Source: Euptelea pleiosperma (lineage: Eukaryota > Streptophyta > Magnoliopsida > Ranunculales > Eupteleaceae). From it: a stretch of 64,000 nucleotides of DNA. The notes under the pieces are model-generated. The model saw nothing but the letters and a program-made list of their open reading frames with translations, did not search any database and had not been told where the DNA came from. The DNA lies in the NCBI GenBank assembly GCA_035048495.1, contig CM068544.1, positions 12,022,138 to 12,086,137 of the forward strand, read 5' to 3'. Made by a program: the position numbers and the translations under genes. This document shows, piece by piece, positions 10,901 through 23,484 of the stretch. How positions within the stretch are numbered: the stretch's first letter is position 1; each line of letters begins with the position of its first letter.

Positions 10901-11918
10901 GATTTTTGAAAATAAAAAAATAAGAAAAATATTTTTTTTTTTTTTTTTTTTTTTAAGTAAAAACCTACTTTTCTATGGGGAATCTCCCCAATTAGTGGAC
11001 CCCCCATTTAATTAAAATTATTTTGAAATTCGCGGGGTCCACTAACTGGTCGGACAGCGGGTCGATGAAGATGGGCCCGGCTATTGGCCCGTATGGATTG
11101 ATGATGTCCATAATCTCACAAGATGATGTGACAGACAGTTTGATGGCGATCGGATGGATGGTGACTTGATTGGGGCTCAGATTGGTAGATCGACAGATCT
11201 AGAGAGATCCAACGGTCCGATTGAAGATCCAACGGTCCGATGGAAGATCCAATGGTCAGAAAGCTAAGGGAGATGAGATAGAGCCGATGGGTAGGAGTTC
11301 TGGGGTTAGGTCAGTAGATTCGAGGATCGAGAGATGAAGAGAGAGAGAGAATAAGAAGAGATGAGAGAAAAAGTATCAAAAAAAATGGAAAAAAGCACTG
11401 GCGGAGGGTCTGGAACCCTGGTCTTCACTGTGACCATCCTCACGCTTCTCCAGTAGAGTCGACTATCATTCTTTGCTGACTCATGTGGCTTTAAACGCTT
11501 TGGTCCGTCTCTTGGTCATTGGCTCTCCTGCTCTCTTCGTTCTTTGGGCCGGCTTTTTGGTCCTCTTATTCAGCCCATATTTGGCCCATATCTTCTAGTC
11601 ATATCATGTGGGCTCTTTAAGCTTTGATAATGGGCTTTCATGATCGATTTGGACCCACAAGTCTCGAGAATCGTCCCATCGGGGTTTCCTGCGACAGAAG
11701 AAGCGCGTAATGAGACTTTATCAGAACGGCTTAATATTTAGACTTCCAAAAAATGTGTTTAATGCATGCAAATATACCATTTCGTCCAGAAAAGTGTGTT
11801 CTACGCAACAGAAGAGACTCTTACGTAGAAAAGTAGGTAAATAGAGTATTTTACGTAGGAGAATGCAATAACGCTAAAAGGATAATTGCTTAAAATAAGC
11901 ACTTTTGAGCGAATATCA

Positions 11919-13862
11919 AGCTGCAGCAGTAGGACTCACCTTGAAGAACGCCCAGGGAAAACGTGGAGAGGTGCGAGCTCGTCAATGGAAGGATGGCTGG
12001 AGTTGCAGGTTGCAACTCCAACAACCGTTTTGGAGTAAGGAGGACGTGGGAAGCTGCAGGCGGCAATCGGTGGCTGCTGTGGAGAGCACACTGCAATGTG
12101 AAGGTGCAGCAGCGTGAAGAGGGATGTGGAGCAGTCTAATGGAGACTGACGGTTTGTGGCGTAGGAGAAGAAGAGACGGTAAAGGATGGGGGCGTTGGAG
12201 GTTGACTCAGGGAAGAAGATGGTGGCCTGTGCAATACCTATATGATTCAAGTTGTGGAGACGCTTGCAAGGGCAGCAAGGAAGGAGGAATCAAGGGCGCA
12301 GCGGCAAGGAGAAGAGGCGGCAGGAGATAGAGGAGAGAGATGCGTACTGCACTGGTTGGGGGGGGGCGCCGCCGGCCGGAGTTGCAGGCTGCAACTCCTG
12401 TAGAAAACGGGAATAATATGATGAAGAAAACGAAAATGAAAAAAATAATAAAGAAAAAAGATGAGAAGAAGAAGAAGAAGAAGAAGAAGAAGAAGAAGAA
12501 GAAGAAGAAGAGGAAGCCTTACCAGACGGCCGGAGTTGCAGGCAACTCCGGCGAAGACGTGAAGAAGATGAAGAAAAGGAACTGAAAAGAAACATGATCA
12601 GAAAAATAAGAAGGAAAGGTTGAATAATAGCCAAAAAGACAAAAATTGGAAAAAGAAAAGAAGAAAAGTCAATGAAATTTATCCCTAGGAAAAGTTGCAA
12701 AGAATAGTGAGATACCCTCTCAGAATTTTTGAATACCAGAATATCCTTCTTTTCTGAACCTATCATAAGCCTCAATACAACCTATGCATGTGCTATTTGA
12801 TTCTAGATTTGTACCATCCTCAAGTGTGGAGAATGGAGAAAAGAGAAATTATAGAGTTTGATCCGACGTTCTTAAGTGATGATATTCGCTCAAAAGTGCT
12901 TATTTTAAGCAATTATCCTTTTAGCATTATTGCACTCTCCTACGTAAAACTGCTCTAATTATCCACTTTTCTACGTAAGAGTCTATCTCATTACGTAGAA
13001 CACACTTTTCTGGACGAAATGGTATATTTGCATGCATTAAACACATTTTTAGAAGTTTAAATATTAAGCCGTTCTGATTAAATCTCATTACGCGCTTCTT
13101 CTGTCGTAGGAAACCCTGATTGGATGATTCTCGAGACTTGTGGGCCCACATGGATCATGAAAGCCCATTATCAAAGCTTAAAGAGTTCACAGGCTATGTC
13201 TAGAAGATATGAGCCTATTACGGGCTGAACAAGGGGATCGAAGAGCTGGCCTAAGGAACCACGAGAGCGGGAGAGCTGATAACCAAGAGAAGAACCAAAG
13301 CGTTTAAAGCCACATGAGTTAGCAAGGAATGATAGTCTACACTACTGGAGAAGGGTGAGGATGGTCACAGTGAAGACCAGGGTTCCAGACCCTCTGCCAA
13401 TACGTTTATCTCCATTTTCTGATACTTTCTCTCTCATCTCTCCTTATTCTCTCTCTCTCTTCATCTCTCGGTCCTCGAATCTACTGACCTAACCCCAGAA
13501 CTCCTGCCCATCGGCTCTATCTCATCTCCCTTAGCTTTTTGACCGTTGGATCTTCCATCGGACCATTGAATCTTCAATCGGACCGTTGGATCTCTCTAGA
13601 TCTGTCGATCTACCAATCTGGGTCCCAATCAAGTCACCATCCATCCGATCGCCATCAGACTGTCTGTCACATCATCTTGTGAGACGATGGACATCATCAG
13701 TCCATGTGGGCCAGTAGCCGGGCCCATCATCATCAACCCGCTGTCCGACCAGTTAGTGGACCCCGTGAATTTCCAAATAATTTTAATTAAATTTTTAAAA
13801 ATGGGGGGTCCACTAATTGGGGCCATTCCCCAAAGAAAAGTAGACTTTTACTTAAAAAAAAA
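11919..13862. repeat. Duplicated right flank of B (copy of 41899 to about 43832)
   Basis: This 1.9-kb segment repeats the DNA right of B almost exactly: part of A's 5' LTR (11919 to about 12575), the plus-strand D internal remnant (to 12879) and the start of LTR E (12880 to about 13860, with AGTGA before it). I noted about five substitutions and a 9-bp (GAA)3 difference against 41899-43832. It ends in a run of 11 A where the original continues TACCC, and is joined there to an LTR stub. Palindromes occur at 11998-12020, 12376-12400 and 12530-12551. Confidence 0.85.
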
Positions 13863-14080
13863 AAGCGCGTAATGAGACTTTATCAGAACGGCTTAATATT
13901 TAAACTTCCAAAAAATGTGTTTAATGCATGCAAATATACCATTTCGTCCAGAAAAGTGTGTTCTATGCAACAGAAGAGACTCTTACGTAGAAAAGTAGGT
14001 AAATAGAGTATTTTACGTAGGAGAATGCAATAAAGCTAAAAGGATAATTGCTTAAAATAAGCAGTTTTGAGCGAATATCA
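13863..14080 (-). repeat. Truncated 3' LTR stub of element B
   Basis: Only the terminal 218 bp of U3 remain (from GCGCGTAATGAG to GAATATCA), matching 11702-11918 of the solo-form LTR. It is directly followed by the PPT complement CAACCCCCAACC (14081), so this is the 3' LTR belonging to the B internal region. The cut edge lies in the poly(A) run shared with the preceding duplicated flank. Confidence 0.85.
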
Positions 14081-16008
14081 CAACCCCCAACCAGCATATT
14101 GCCAATCCTTGGCAATTAGTGCGAAATAAATGAGCTTAAAAGGGCTCTGCACATGCTGCACACTTTTTCATATTAGCTCCGGGAAAACACCGTTCGTCAA
14201 ATCATTGAATGGATGCAAAAACAGTTACATGCTAGCGAAGAGTTGGAAAGTTTTGGCAAGACTACAGACTGATAATCATGACCCAGAATAGTCAGACTCT
14301 ACGTGTGTGTGTGCTCAACATTCTCATCATCCGACAGTAAAGATTTCCAGATCACCTCTAAGTTTTTATGCCTCGACCTCAAATCTCACATGTTTAGCAC
14401 TCAGAATAGAATCACACAAGAAGGGTTTTCTTCTTTTCTCTCAATTTATATGTGAGGAGATATATTTAATATAAAGAGGCAAAAGATCTCACATATGTTT
14501 TATTTGAAGGAAGGACATCTTTAACAGAAGAAGATCTCATGATTGGAATACCACTTCACTCAGGAACGTCAGATCAAACTCTATAGCTTCTCTTTCTCCA
14601 ATCTCCACATTTTATGATCGTACTATCCTAGAATCAAGTAGGACTTTCCTGGGTTGTAATGAGGCTTAGGTCAGGTGTAGAGAGATAAAGGGATACAGGA
14701 TTTCAAAGATCTTGAGAGGATATTGCCATTTTCTTGTATTTTTCCTGCGGCGTAACACCATTATCTGGTTCTTTTTCCTTTTTTTTCGTATTTTTCTCTT
14801 TTTCTTGATATTTCTGAGACTGCTCAATTTCTTTTCAGCACTTTTTCATACTTTCTTTCCATATTTTGTTTTCAGCTTGAACCACTTTCTTTTCCTTTTG
14901 ATTCTTCTTCTTTACTTTTCTTTTCGCGGTACACCCACATCAGTTATTTTTTTTTATCCTTCTCAAAAATAGGGTGGCTAGTAACACTTCGTAGCTGAAC
15001 TGGGTTTTTGGTTAATGGGCTTACAAAGAAAAGGCTTTTATAGAAGGGATCAAGGGGTTTCTAGTGAAGTATAATTCAGGTGAGTAAAAAGGCTGAATGG
15101 TTCGGAAAAATGGCCTAAATCATTTTCTAAGGTTTGCACTATCATGTATACTGTCTTGACTGGATACAGAGAAGGTTCTGTCGTAGTAATCCAATGTTGA
15201 TGTCGTTCCGAGTTTTATGATCGAAGCAAAAGATAATGAGATCTCTCAACGAATATTGCGGGCATGAAGAATAGTGAGTCATCTTGTGACTCAGAATTGT
15301 TGTATAATCTCTGCAATGATTAAAGGCTCGAAAGCTTACTGGGTTAGGTCTCCACAATTCTTCTCACAGGATCTCTAGAATTTCCAAACTTAGGATGACT
15401 CTGATGTTGATAGTGTACAATTGTGCCGAATCTGAGTTTTTCTAAGTTTTCAAAACTGCTGTAGTCACGCTTGAATTGACTCAACGCTAACTTTAAACAA
15501 AAATTGACATCCTCAATACTGACTTAACGGAGGTTTTCAGCTAATCAAAGTCAGGGTATTTGACACATTTTTGAAATTCTAGAAAACTTTTGGAGAACAT
15601 CGGAAATCACCCAAAAAACTTTTTTTTTTTTTTTTTCTTTTTTTTTTTTATCAAAATGAAGACATGAGTTTTGGTAAATACCCACCCCCAACCAAAATAT
15701 AGCACCGTCCTCGGTGCTCATGACCGGGACATAAAATGATAAAAATTTAGTGATGATGATGCAAAAGTTCAGGAAGGATGTTACCAAGTCGGCAGAAATT
15801 CGATAGTGTTTGGTACCTGATGATCGGGAGAATGAATGTACCTGCAGTTTCAGAGATATAACAGTAATAACAAATGCATGAGACTCATGTATTCTAGGAA
15901 TACCGGAATTGCCTTTCCGAAAGCGCTAAGTTTTACGTCTTCAGCCAGACATGACGGGGGTGACAGGCACCCCCAACCAAGTTGGAGCACAGGAGACTGA
16001 GTGGATCA
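14081..16008 (-). mobile_element. Post-pol region of element B
   Basis: About 1.9 kb between the pol stop and the 3' LTR. In sense order it holds G-tract 1 (complement of 15968-15978), hairpin AGCACCG/CGGTGCT (15701-15718) with G-tract 2 (15683-15693), the conserved short frame near 15357-15080, an AT-rich stretch, the ATTGCCAA stem (14098-14116) and the true PPT (14081-14092). No envelope-like frame is present. The plus-strand frame at 14712-14972 is an antisense shadow of AT-rich DNA. Confidence 0.8.
15142..15357 (-). pseudogene. Conserved post-pol short frame, B copy (frameshifted)
   Basis: The 71-aa frame contains LSHKMTHYSS, NDI and GLL, shared in order with the frames at 50425-50775 and 28911-29150. 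A one-base shift near 15175 moves the continuation (VQTLENDLGH) to another frame. I do not recognise the protein. It lies between pol and PPT, where env-like or extra frames sit in Athila relatives. Confidence 0.5.
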
Positions 16009-19000
16009 TCAGTCGACATAAACAGGATCGATGAGATCAATTTCAAAAGTCTGAATGAACGACACATCAAGTTCATGGAATTGCTTAAGACGCTGACCAT
16101 TGACCTGGAATGAGGAGTGATCCTTGGGATCCTCAATAGTGATTGCCCCGAAGGGTGTGACTGCTGTGACCGTATAAGGACCGGTCCACCTAGATTTCAG
16201 TTTCCCAGGGAAGAGATGGAGACGAGAATTATAAAGAAGGACCTTCTGTCCTGGATGGAACTCTTTTCTGAGGATGCTCTTGTCATGTATCCACTTCATT
16301 TTGGCTTTGTAATTCTTGGACAAGTTGTAGGCATCATTTCTGAGTTCTTCTAACTCATTCATTTGAAGTTTTCGCTCCTCCCCTGCGGAGTCTAGGTCGA
16401 AGTTGAGCTTCTTAATGGCCCACAGGGCACGATGTTCAATCTCTACTGGAAGATGACAGGGTTTCCCAAAGACCAGACGATAGGGCGACATATTGAGTGG
16501 GGTCTTGTAGGCGGTTCTGTATGCCCATAAAGCATCAGTGAGACGAGTAGACCAGTCTTTACGTGTGGTATTGACTGTCTTCTCCAAGATCTGCTTGATC
16601 TGGCGATTAAAAACCTCCACTTGACCACTAGTCTGCGGATGATAAGCTAGGGCAACCTTGTGGGTTACCCCATACTTTTTCATTAATTTCTCGAATATCT
16701 TATTGCAGAAATGGGTGCCCCCATCACTAATGATGGCCTTAGGGGCACCGAATCGGGCGAAGATGAACTCCTTTAGGAATTGGACCACTACTTTGTGGTC
16801 ATTTGTCTTGGTGGGAATGGCTTCTATCCATTTGGATACATAGTCTACCGCAAGGAGAATGTACTCAAAACCATAGGAAACGGAAAATGGGCCCATGAAG
16901 TCGATGCCCCAGATGTCAAATATTTCATCGACCTGGATGGGAGTGAGGGGCATCATGTTCCTCTGGGAGATGCGGCCTAGATGCTGGCAATTAGGACAGG
17001 TTTTGGAGTAGATATGGGCATCTTTAAATAGTGTAGGCCAGTAGAATCCGCATTGCAGAACTTTTTCTGCAGTTTTCTTAGTACTGAAATGACCACCACA
17101 AGGTTGGTCATGACACGAGGACAAGATATTGAGTTGGTCCGACTCAGGGACACAGGGACGAATGATTTGGTCAGGACAGTATTTATACAAATAAGGGTCA
17201 TCCCAAGAGTAGTACTTAACTCTTGCTAGGAATTGGCTTTTGTCCTGTTTTGACCAGTGTGAAGGCATTTCTTCGGTGACAAGGTAGTTGACAATGTCAG
17301 CATACCAAGGATTAACAGAGATGGCGAACAGTTGTTCGTCTGGAAAGGTTTCAGGGATGGGCTGGGTGTCGAAGGATGACTCTAAAGTCAGTCTAGACAA
17401 GTGATCAGCCACTACATTCTCAGTTCCTTTCTTATCCTTAATCTCGAGGTCGAATTCCTGCAGTAAGAGAATCCATCGAATTAATCGAGGCTTGGTTTCC
17501 TTTTTCGACATGAGATAACGAAGGGCTGCATGATCAGTGTACACAACCACCTTAGTGGCTAAGAGGTACTGACGAAATTTATCAAGGGCAAAGACTACCG
17601 CCAGGAGTTCTTTCTCAGTGGTAGAGTAATTCATTTGGGCAGAGTTAAGAGTTTTGCTCGCGTAGTAGATCACGTGTGACCTTTTGTCAACTCTCTGCCC
17701 TAGAACGGCGCCTAACGCGTAGTCAGAAGCATCGCACATTACCTCAAAAGGTAGAGTCCAGTCCGGGGGACGGATAATGGGCGCAGTAGTGAGCTCAGAT
17801 TTGAGACGCTCAAATGCCTTGACACAGTCAGCATTAAAGTCGAAAGGACTATCTTTAGCCAGAAGATGGGACAGAGGTCGAGCGATTTGAGAGAAGTCCT
17901 TGATGAATCGCCTATAGAATCCTCCGTGTCCCAAAAAGGACCGGATGTCACGTACGGACTTAGGAATGGGCAAGGTCGAGATGATATCAATTTTAGCTTT
18001 GTCGACCTCAATACCCTGATGGGAAATGACATGTCCCAGAACAATGCCCTTCTTCACCATGAAGTGGCATTTCTCCCAATTGAGGACAAGTCACTTGTCC
18101 TGACAGCGTTGAAGTACAAGCCCTAGATGGTTCAGACAATCATCAAAGGATGACCCAAAGACTGAGAAGTCGTCCATAAAGACTTCGAGGAATTTTTCCA
18201 CCATGTCAGAGAATATGCTCATCATACACCTTTGAAAGGTCGTGGGTGCATTGCAGAGGCCAAAGGGCATGCGCTTGTAGGCAAAAGTGCCAAAGGGACA
18301 AGTGAAGGTTGTCTTCTCGTGATCCTCAGGGGCGATTGGTATTTGATTATACCCTGAGTAACCATCGAGGAAGCAGTAATAGGAGTGACCTGCTAGTCTC
18401 TCCAACATTTGGTCTATGAAGGGTAAAGGAAAATGGTCCTTCCTAGTGTTGGTGTTGAGTCGTCGGTAATCGATGCAGACTCTCCACCCTTTCTTCAGGC
18501 GCTGGGTTACCATTTCCTTGTTCTCGTTTTCCACAACTGTGAATCCGGCCTTTTTAAGGACGACATGAATAGGACTCACCCATTTGCTATCGGAGATGGG
18601 ATAAATGATACCCGCATCTAATAGTTTAAGGACCTCATCCCGAACTACATCCTTCAAGACGGGGTTCAACCTCCTCTGGTGTTCTCGAGAGGTTTTGGAT
18701 TCATCCTCGAGATAGATGTGATGTTGGCACACCGAGGGGTCTATGCCTCGAATATCATCCATAGTCCAACCTATCGCAGATTTGTGCTCGTTGAGCAGCT
18801 CGAGAAGTTTCTTACGTTCACTCTCAGACAAAGCGGAAGCAATAATGACAGGGTAGGTTTCCTTAGGACCAAGATAGGCATAGGAAAGATCTGTGGGAAG
18901 AGGCTTAAGCTTCAATTTTGGAGCAGATGGAGTAGAAATAGGTGTCACAGAAGACACGGATTGAAGAGGTTTGACTTCAGTAGGTAAAGGAAGGATGGGT

Positions 19001-21789
19001 TCTCTGGCCATGGTTATCAGAGGCTCGAACTCGATGAGTGGAGCGGGGATCTCTATCAGTGGAGCAGTCTCCAAAAGATCATTGAGATCAGAAATAGCTG
19101 ACTCTGTTGCAAAGTCAGCTCCAAAGTGTTCTAGACACTGCTTAAGAATATCTTCGGTGGAGTCCGGGATTAGACTCTCAACGGCACACATTTCATCGGT
19201 CACTTCGCGATCGGCATCTTGTTGCATTAAACGAAAGATATTGACCTCAGCTTTGAGGTTTCCGAAAGCAATGGACATGTTTCCGTCCCGGCAACCGATG
19301 TGTGCATTCGCGGTGGCAAGGAATGGACGGCCTAAGATGACCGGAATGCGGTTATCCTGACACGGCTCGGTGTCTAGAATGATAAAGTCCACAGGATAAT
19401 AAAAGTCAGCGACTTTTACTAGGACATCTTCAATGATTCCTCTTGGAATCTTGATGGACTGATCAGCCAATTTTAGGGTGACATTGGTAGGCTTCATATC
19501 TTTCAGTCCTAACTGCTGATTTACCGAGAACGGTATGAGGTTAACGCTAGCCCCTAAATCTAGCAAGGCAGTGCAGCTAAAGTTGTCACCAATTTTACAT
19601 TGGACAGTTGGGCTACCTGGATCTTTGTGTTTGATCACACTATTGCGTTGAATGAACGCTGTAGCTTTTTCGGCCAAGAAGGCAGCTTTGGGTACATGCG
19701 TACGCCGCTTAACTGTGCACAAGTCCTTTAGGAATTTGGCATAGGAGGGGATTTGCTTGATAGCAGAAAGGAATGGGATATTGATCTGGACGTCTTTAAA
19801 GACGTCTAAGATCTCTGAGAATTGCTGATCCCGCTTATCTTGGACAAGTCTGTCTGGGAAGGGAGGCTTTACTCGACAAATGGATTTGTCTTTAGCCTTC
19901 GATTTCTGCACAAGGATATCAGAAGTTGGTGCAGAGGTGGAAGAAGTAGAGGTAGGATTGGTACTAGTTTCCTTTGTACGAGTGATGGGTGCTGGAGATG
20001 GCACCGGCGGTGGTTGGACTCCCATGTCCACAGTTTTTCCAGATCGTAGGGTGGTTACAGCTTGCACCTCCCCTTGACACTTCTCATTCTGGCTTTGAGA
20101 TTGAGATCCGATCTCATATACTGCCCCTTTGGCATTTCCTTTAGGGTTGGCAATGGGTTGGCTAGGAAAGATCCCCTTAGCTTTCTCAGCTTCCAAGTTA
20201 CCTAGACGTTGTTCTAGACGAAGCATGGATTGCTGTTGCTGTTGCTCTAGGCGTTGCATAGATTGTTGTTGCTGAGTAATGAGTTGAGCTAGAAGGTCTT
20301 CGATACCAGATTTGGGGAGCGACTGTTGGGGGGCAGCTAATGGGAGTTGAGGCACCAATTCGCGACTCGAGCTCATTGGGGCATTATAGTTATAGGCTGG
20401 AGAATTAGTTGGGACAATCGGTTGGGTCTGAAAGGTCTGTGGGACTCTTTGCTGATTCTGAAATATGCTCGGTTGTTCAGAGTATTGACCCTGTTGGAAT
20501 TGCTGGTTCTGAGTAGATGGGTACTGATTCTGCTGGTACTGACCCTGATTGAATTGCCTATTGGGTTGATTGAACCCAGGAGGATACATGCCCTGAGGTT
20601 GACGTGGAGGTTGAGCTTGTGGTTGAGTAGACTGAGGCCTCCAAGAAAAGTTAGGGTGGTTTCTCGTGTCCGGATGATAAGATTGACTATACGAGTTCTG
20701 AGTGGGTGGTTTGTATGTGCTGAAAGCACAAACTTCTTCCTGAAGAGGATTAGACCACCCTTCATTCAAAGGACAATGCTCAGTAGTATGGGAGGGTTGC
20801 AGACAGAGGGTACAGGATTCCATAGGGCTCTCGTGTCCCACATGCATGACTGGGGTAGATTGTTGAGTAGGCTTTTGTACTGACACAGCCAGTGCCGAGA
20901 CTGACTTGCTCAACTCTTGAATGACAGATCTAAGCTCCGTATCAGCTGTAGCATCATGTCCCTTGGTTGTCCTTTGGACCGAAGTGGTTCGACTGAACTC
21001 TGAGTCAGTTGTCCAATGTTGAGAGTTTTCTCCTAACTCTCCCAAGAATTTGTATGCATCGGTCGGAGTTTGGTGCAGGAATTTTCCTTGGCACATTGAC
21101 TCTACCATGGTCCGGTACTCATCAGTAAGTCCCTTATAGAAGACGTGGACAAGATTTCCCTTGTCGATGCTATGGTGGGGACACTTAGTCAGGTAGTCTT
21201 GGAATCTATCCCACGCTTCAAAAAATTTCTCATCGGACTTCTGTCGAAAGTCCTGGATGAGTTGCTTCATTTGGTTGGTCCGAGTCATGGGGTAGAATTT
21301 AGACATGAATTTGCCCACCAATTCTTTCCAACTGCTGATTGAATCAGCAGGTAAGGAGTAGAGCCAATCTGAGGCTCGGTCTTTGAGCGAGAATGGGAAA
21401 ACTCGCAGACGCACATTGTCATCATCGAGGTTCTGATTCTTGAAAAGTAGGATGACATGTTGGAATTCCCGAATATGGGAATATGGGTCTTCTCTTGGGA
21501 GACCACGAAAGGTTGGCAGCATTTGGATCGTCTGTGGTCTGATCTCGAACTGTACCGCCGTAGTAGGTGGGAGAACAATGCAAGTGGGCGGATTGGCAGA
21601 GATAGGAGCGAACGTCTCGATAAGAGGTCGTTCGACTGCCATGACTACAAAGGTAGTAGTACTGGGGGAGGCGGGTGGGGAAAGAGATGGGGAAGAATTC
21701 AGTGGAGGATCCACTGTAGGGATGTGATTCTCAGATCGAATCAAGCGCTTGTTCGGACGATTCCAAACGGGCATACGCGAATGAGGCAA
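16009..21789 (-). pseudogene. gag-pol: Athila-like gag-pol polyprotein of B, one premature stop
   Basis: About 1926 codons in one frame, read right to left. Order: gag (residues about 85-250), zinc knuckle CTLCLQPSHTTEHC (about 350), Q/P-rich linker, protease DLGASVNLIP (about 740), RT with [16 protein letters not shown] and catalytic FMDD (about 1205), RNase H ([12 protein letters not shown]), integrase zinc-finger region (HDQPCGGHF...CPNC) and DDE core ([23 protein letters not shown]). The order PR-RT-RH-IN and the RT sequence are Ty3/gypsy, Athila lineage. The only break is TGA at 18091-18093 in RT, where C has CGA (Arg): a CpG-type C to T change. The start conserved among copies is MPVW (21774). 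It would encode particle, reverse transcription and integration functions, but full-length product is blocked. Confidence 0.92.
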
Positions 21790-23484
21790 GCTCTATACTT
21801 GGCAAAAAGTTGCCAGAGAGGAACACTATCCTAAATGATGCACACCAAGCACAGATAATCCTATTCTAAGCAATCAGGATATATTTTAGGAATTATCTTA
21901 GTTAGTTTTGGGGCTAGAGTAGATTATGACAGTGGGCGGACCACTGGTTTATCTTTTAACCGCCGGACTAACTGTTTTGCACTCAGAGGTTCTCACCAGG
22001 CTACACTCTTCAGAGCGAATCCTTTAGTACTAACTCTAGTTAACAACAAGGCAATCCGAAGCCTAGACAGACGTGCGGCACAGTGGCTGACTTAAGTACG
22101 TCCCAGACTAACCGGATTGGTCAAGTGTATAAGAAGAGTGTTCCCTCGGGTTAAGCTAGGGTTGATGTGTGTTCCTAGTCCACACTCAACTAACCGCCGA
22201 ATAGTCCAAGATGCCACGTCGAGCTCAGTGTACTTGAGTAGCAGGGACTTATGGGTGTGTTAGACAACAGGGACCCGTGCTCGTGGTCTTATTTCGATTG
22301 GATGTTAAGCGGGTTCGCTTTGCGTGGATTTTTCCTCGAACACCGGGCTAATTGGCTCTACTTCTTGATTCTTTTTAATTAACTAGAGCCTTGGGATCAA
22401 ATCAGTTGGAATGATGAGGTGGGTGATGAAATCCCACCAGTTTCAATTTGGAGCTGGGTTTGCTCTCTTAGAGTGGATTGATTAACGGCCACGCCACGCA
22501 AGTCGAAGAATATGGATGCGAAAGCAAATAGACAAGCGGCAATGAGTCACCCAACGGCGCAGTATCGCACTCAAGGCGAGGATAGAGACTTACCTCCCGT
22601 GGGCCACGCCACGGGGTCTCCTCCATGGGTTAGAGAGGGGTATCCTAATGGGCTTGGGCCCGACTCCACCTCTTTGAGCTTTCGCTCCCTACCCACACTG
22701 GATCGTGTTCCTGCAGAAAAGTTAGATCGCACGGTCTAGGTAGTCGGGATTCTATTTGGAAGATCTTTGCCTTTTTAGGGTTCATAGAACAAGCACTGGA
22801 TTTAGGCAAGTTTTTGAATTAATTTCCAAGTTCGAGATGGGTTAAAATTTAGGAATTCCCAGATTGGAAAATACCTAGATTGGAAAGTTTCCCGAACTGT
22901 GGAGATCTTCCAAGAAAGATTTGATTGTGAGATCCCTTATAATTTTGGGAAATTTCCCAAAATTGAAATTCTTGCTAGATTTGGGGTGTTTCCTTTTGCA
23001 GACTTTTCCAAATTCGGAAGATTTCTAAAGATAGAAATTCTTCTAAAGAGGAAACTTCTAAGAGGGGAAACCCTAATTTAGCAAAGTTTCAAGATTTTAG
23101 AATCTTTCCAAAAATTGCAAATCCTTGATTGGTGATTTCTAAAAATCTGCAGAATATGAAACCCTAATTTTTTTGAATTTTGAATTTATTATTTTTTTGG
23201 TATTTTTCACTTAATCTAGGGTTTCTAAAAAACCCTAGAACAAGATCTAGCAGTTATATGGAAAGCAGTAAAATTCCTAAATTATTACAAATTGCACTCG
23301 GCCTTCCGAGGCATTAAAAATAGTAATTTAAAAACTGCTAAAAATCAACAAAAACAAAAAATAGAAAGTTTCCTGAAAAGGTTGGGCTGGCCAAATTGAG
23401 CAGCTTTTCGCTTCAGCAACTTTTCAATTCCGTCTTTACGTCCTTTTTCGCACTCCCGAACACCCGAGCGGCAGCGGCGCCATT
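21790..23484 (-). mobile_element. 5' leader of element B
   Basis: About 1.7 kb from primer site to gag. It has a splice-donor consensus GAG/GTAAGT (GT at complement 22592-22593), CTAACTAAG branch-like sequence (about 21896-21904) and acceptor-like TGATTGCTTAG (AG at 21866-21867), bounding 728 bp; the acceptor is about 91 bases before the MPVW start. Telobox-like AAACCCTAA occurs near the LTR side. Frames on either strand here are short and unrecognised. Confidence 0.65.
23470..23482 (-). other. Primer binding site of B (tRNA-Asp type, diverged)
   Basis: The complement reads TGGCGCCGCTGCC two bases inside the LTR end. TGGCGCCGTTGCC plus GGGGA complements the 3' end of plant tRNA-Asp; B has one mismatch, and the next bases (GCTCGG) do not match. 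The full 18-base site occurs at 47899-47916. Confidence 0.65.

Larger units (their letters stand above)
9212..11918 (-). repeat. LTR of element B in solo-LTR configuration
   Basis: 2707 bp with complete family termini, flanked by AGCTA (9207-9211) and AGCTG (11919-11923). It therefore looks like a solo LTR left by recombination between the two LTRs of B. It contains the TACGTA-type U3 end, tRNA-like block (T-arm CCCTG at 11416-11420), three MSA-like motifs 20 bp apart (11208, 11228, 11248), a 26-bp palindrome (10875-10900) next to a TTTAAAA box (about 10863), GAA microsatellite (about 10600-10674) and two CCGGAGTTGC palindromes. It differs from B's other LTR (23485-24476 plus 40592-41898) by a few substitutions and by about 408 bp absent from the latter. 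Confidence 0.8.

Noticed and set aside
14712..14972. Hydrophobic 86-aa plus-strand frame as an env-like membrane protein
   Set aside because: It is antisense to the post-pol region of a minus-strand element and results from T-rich DNA.
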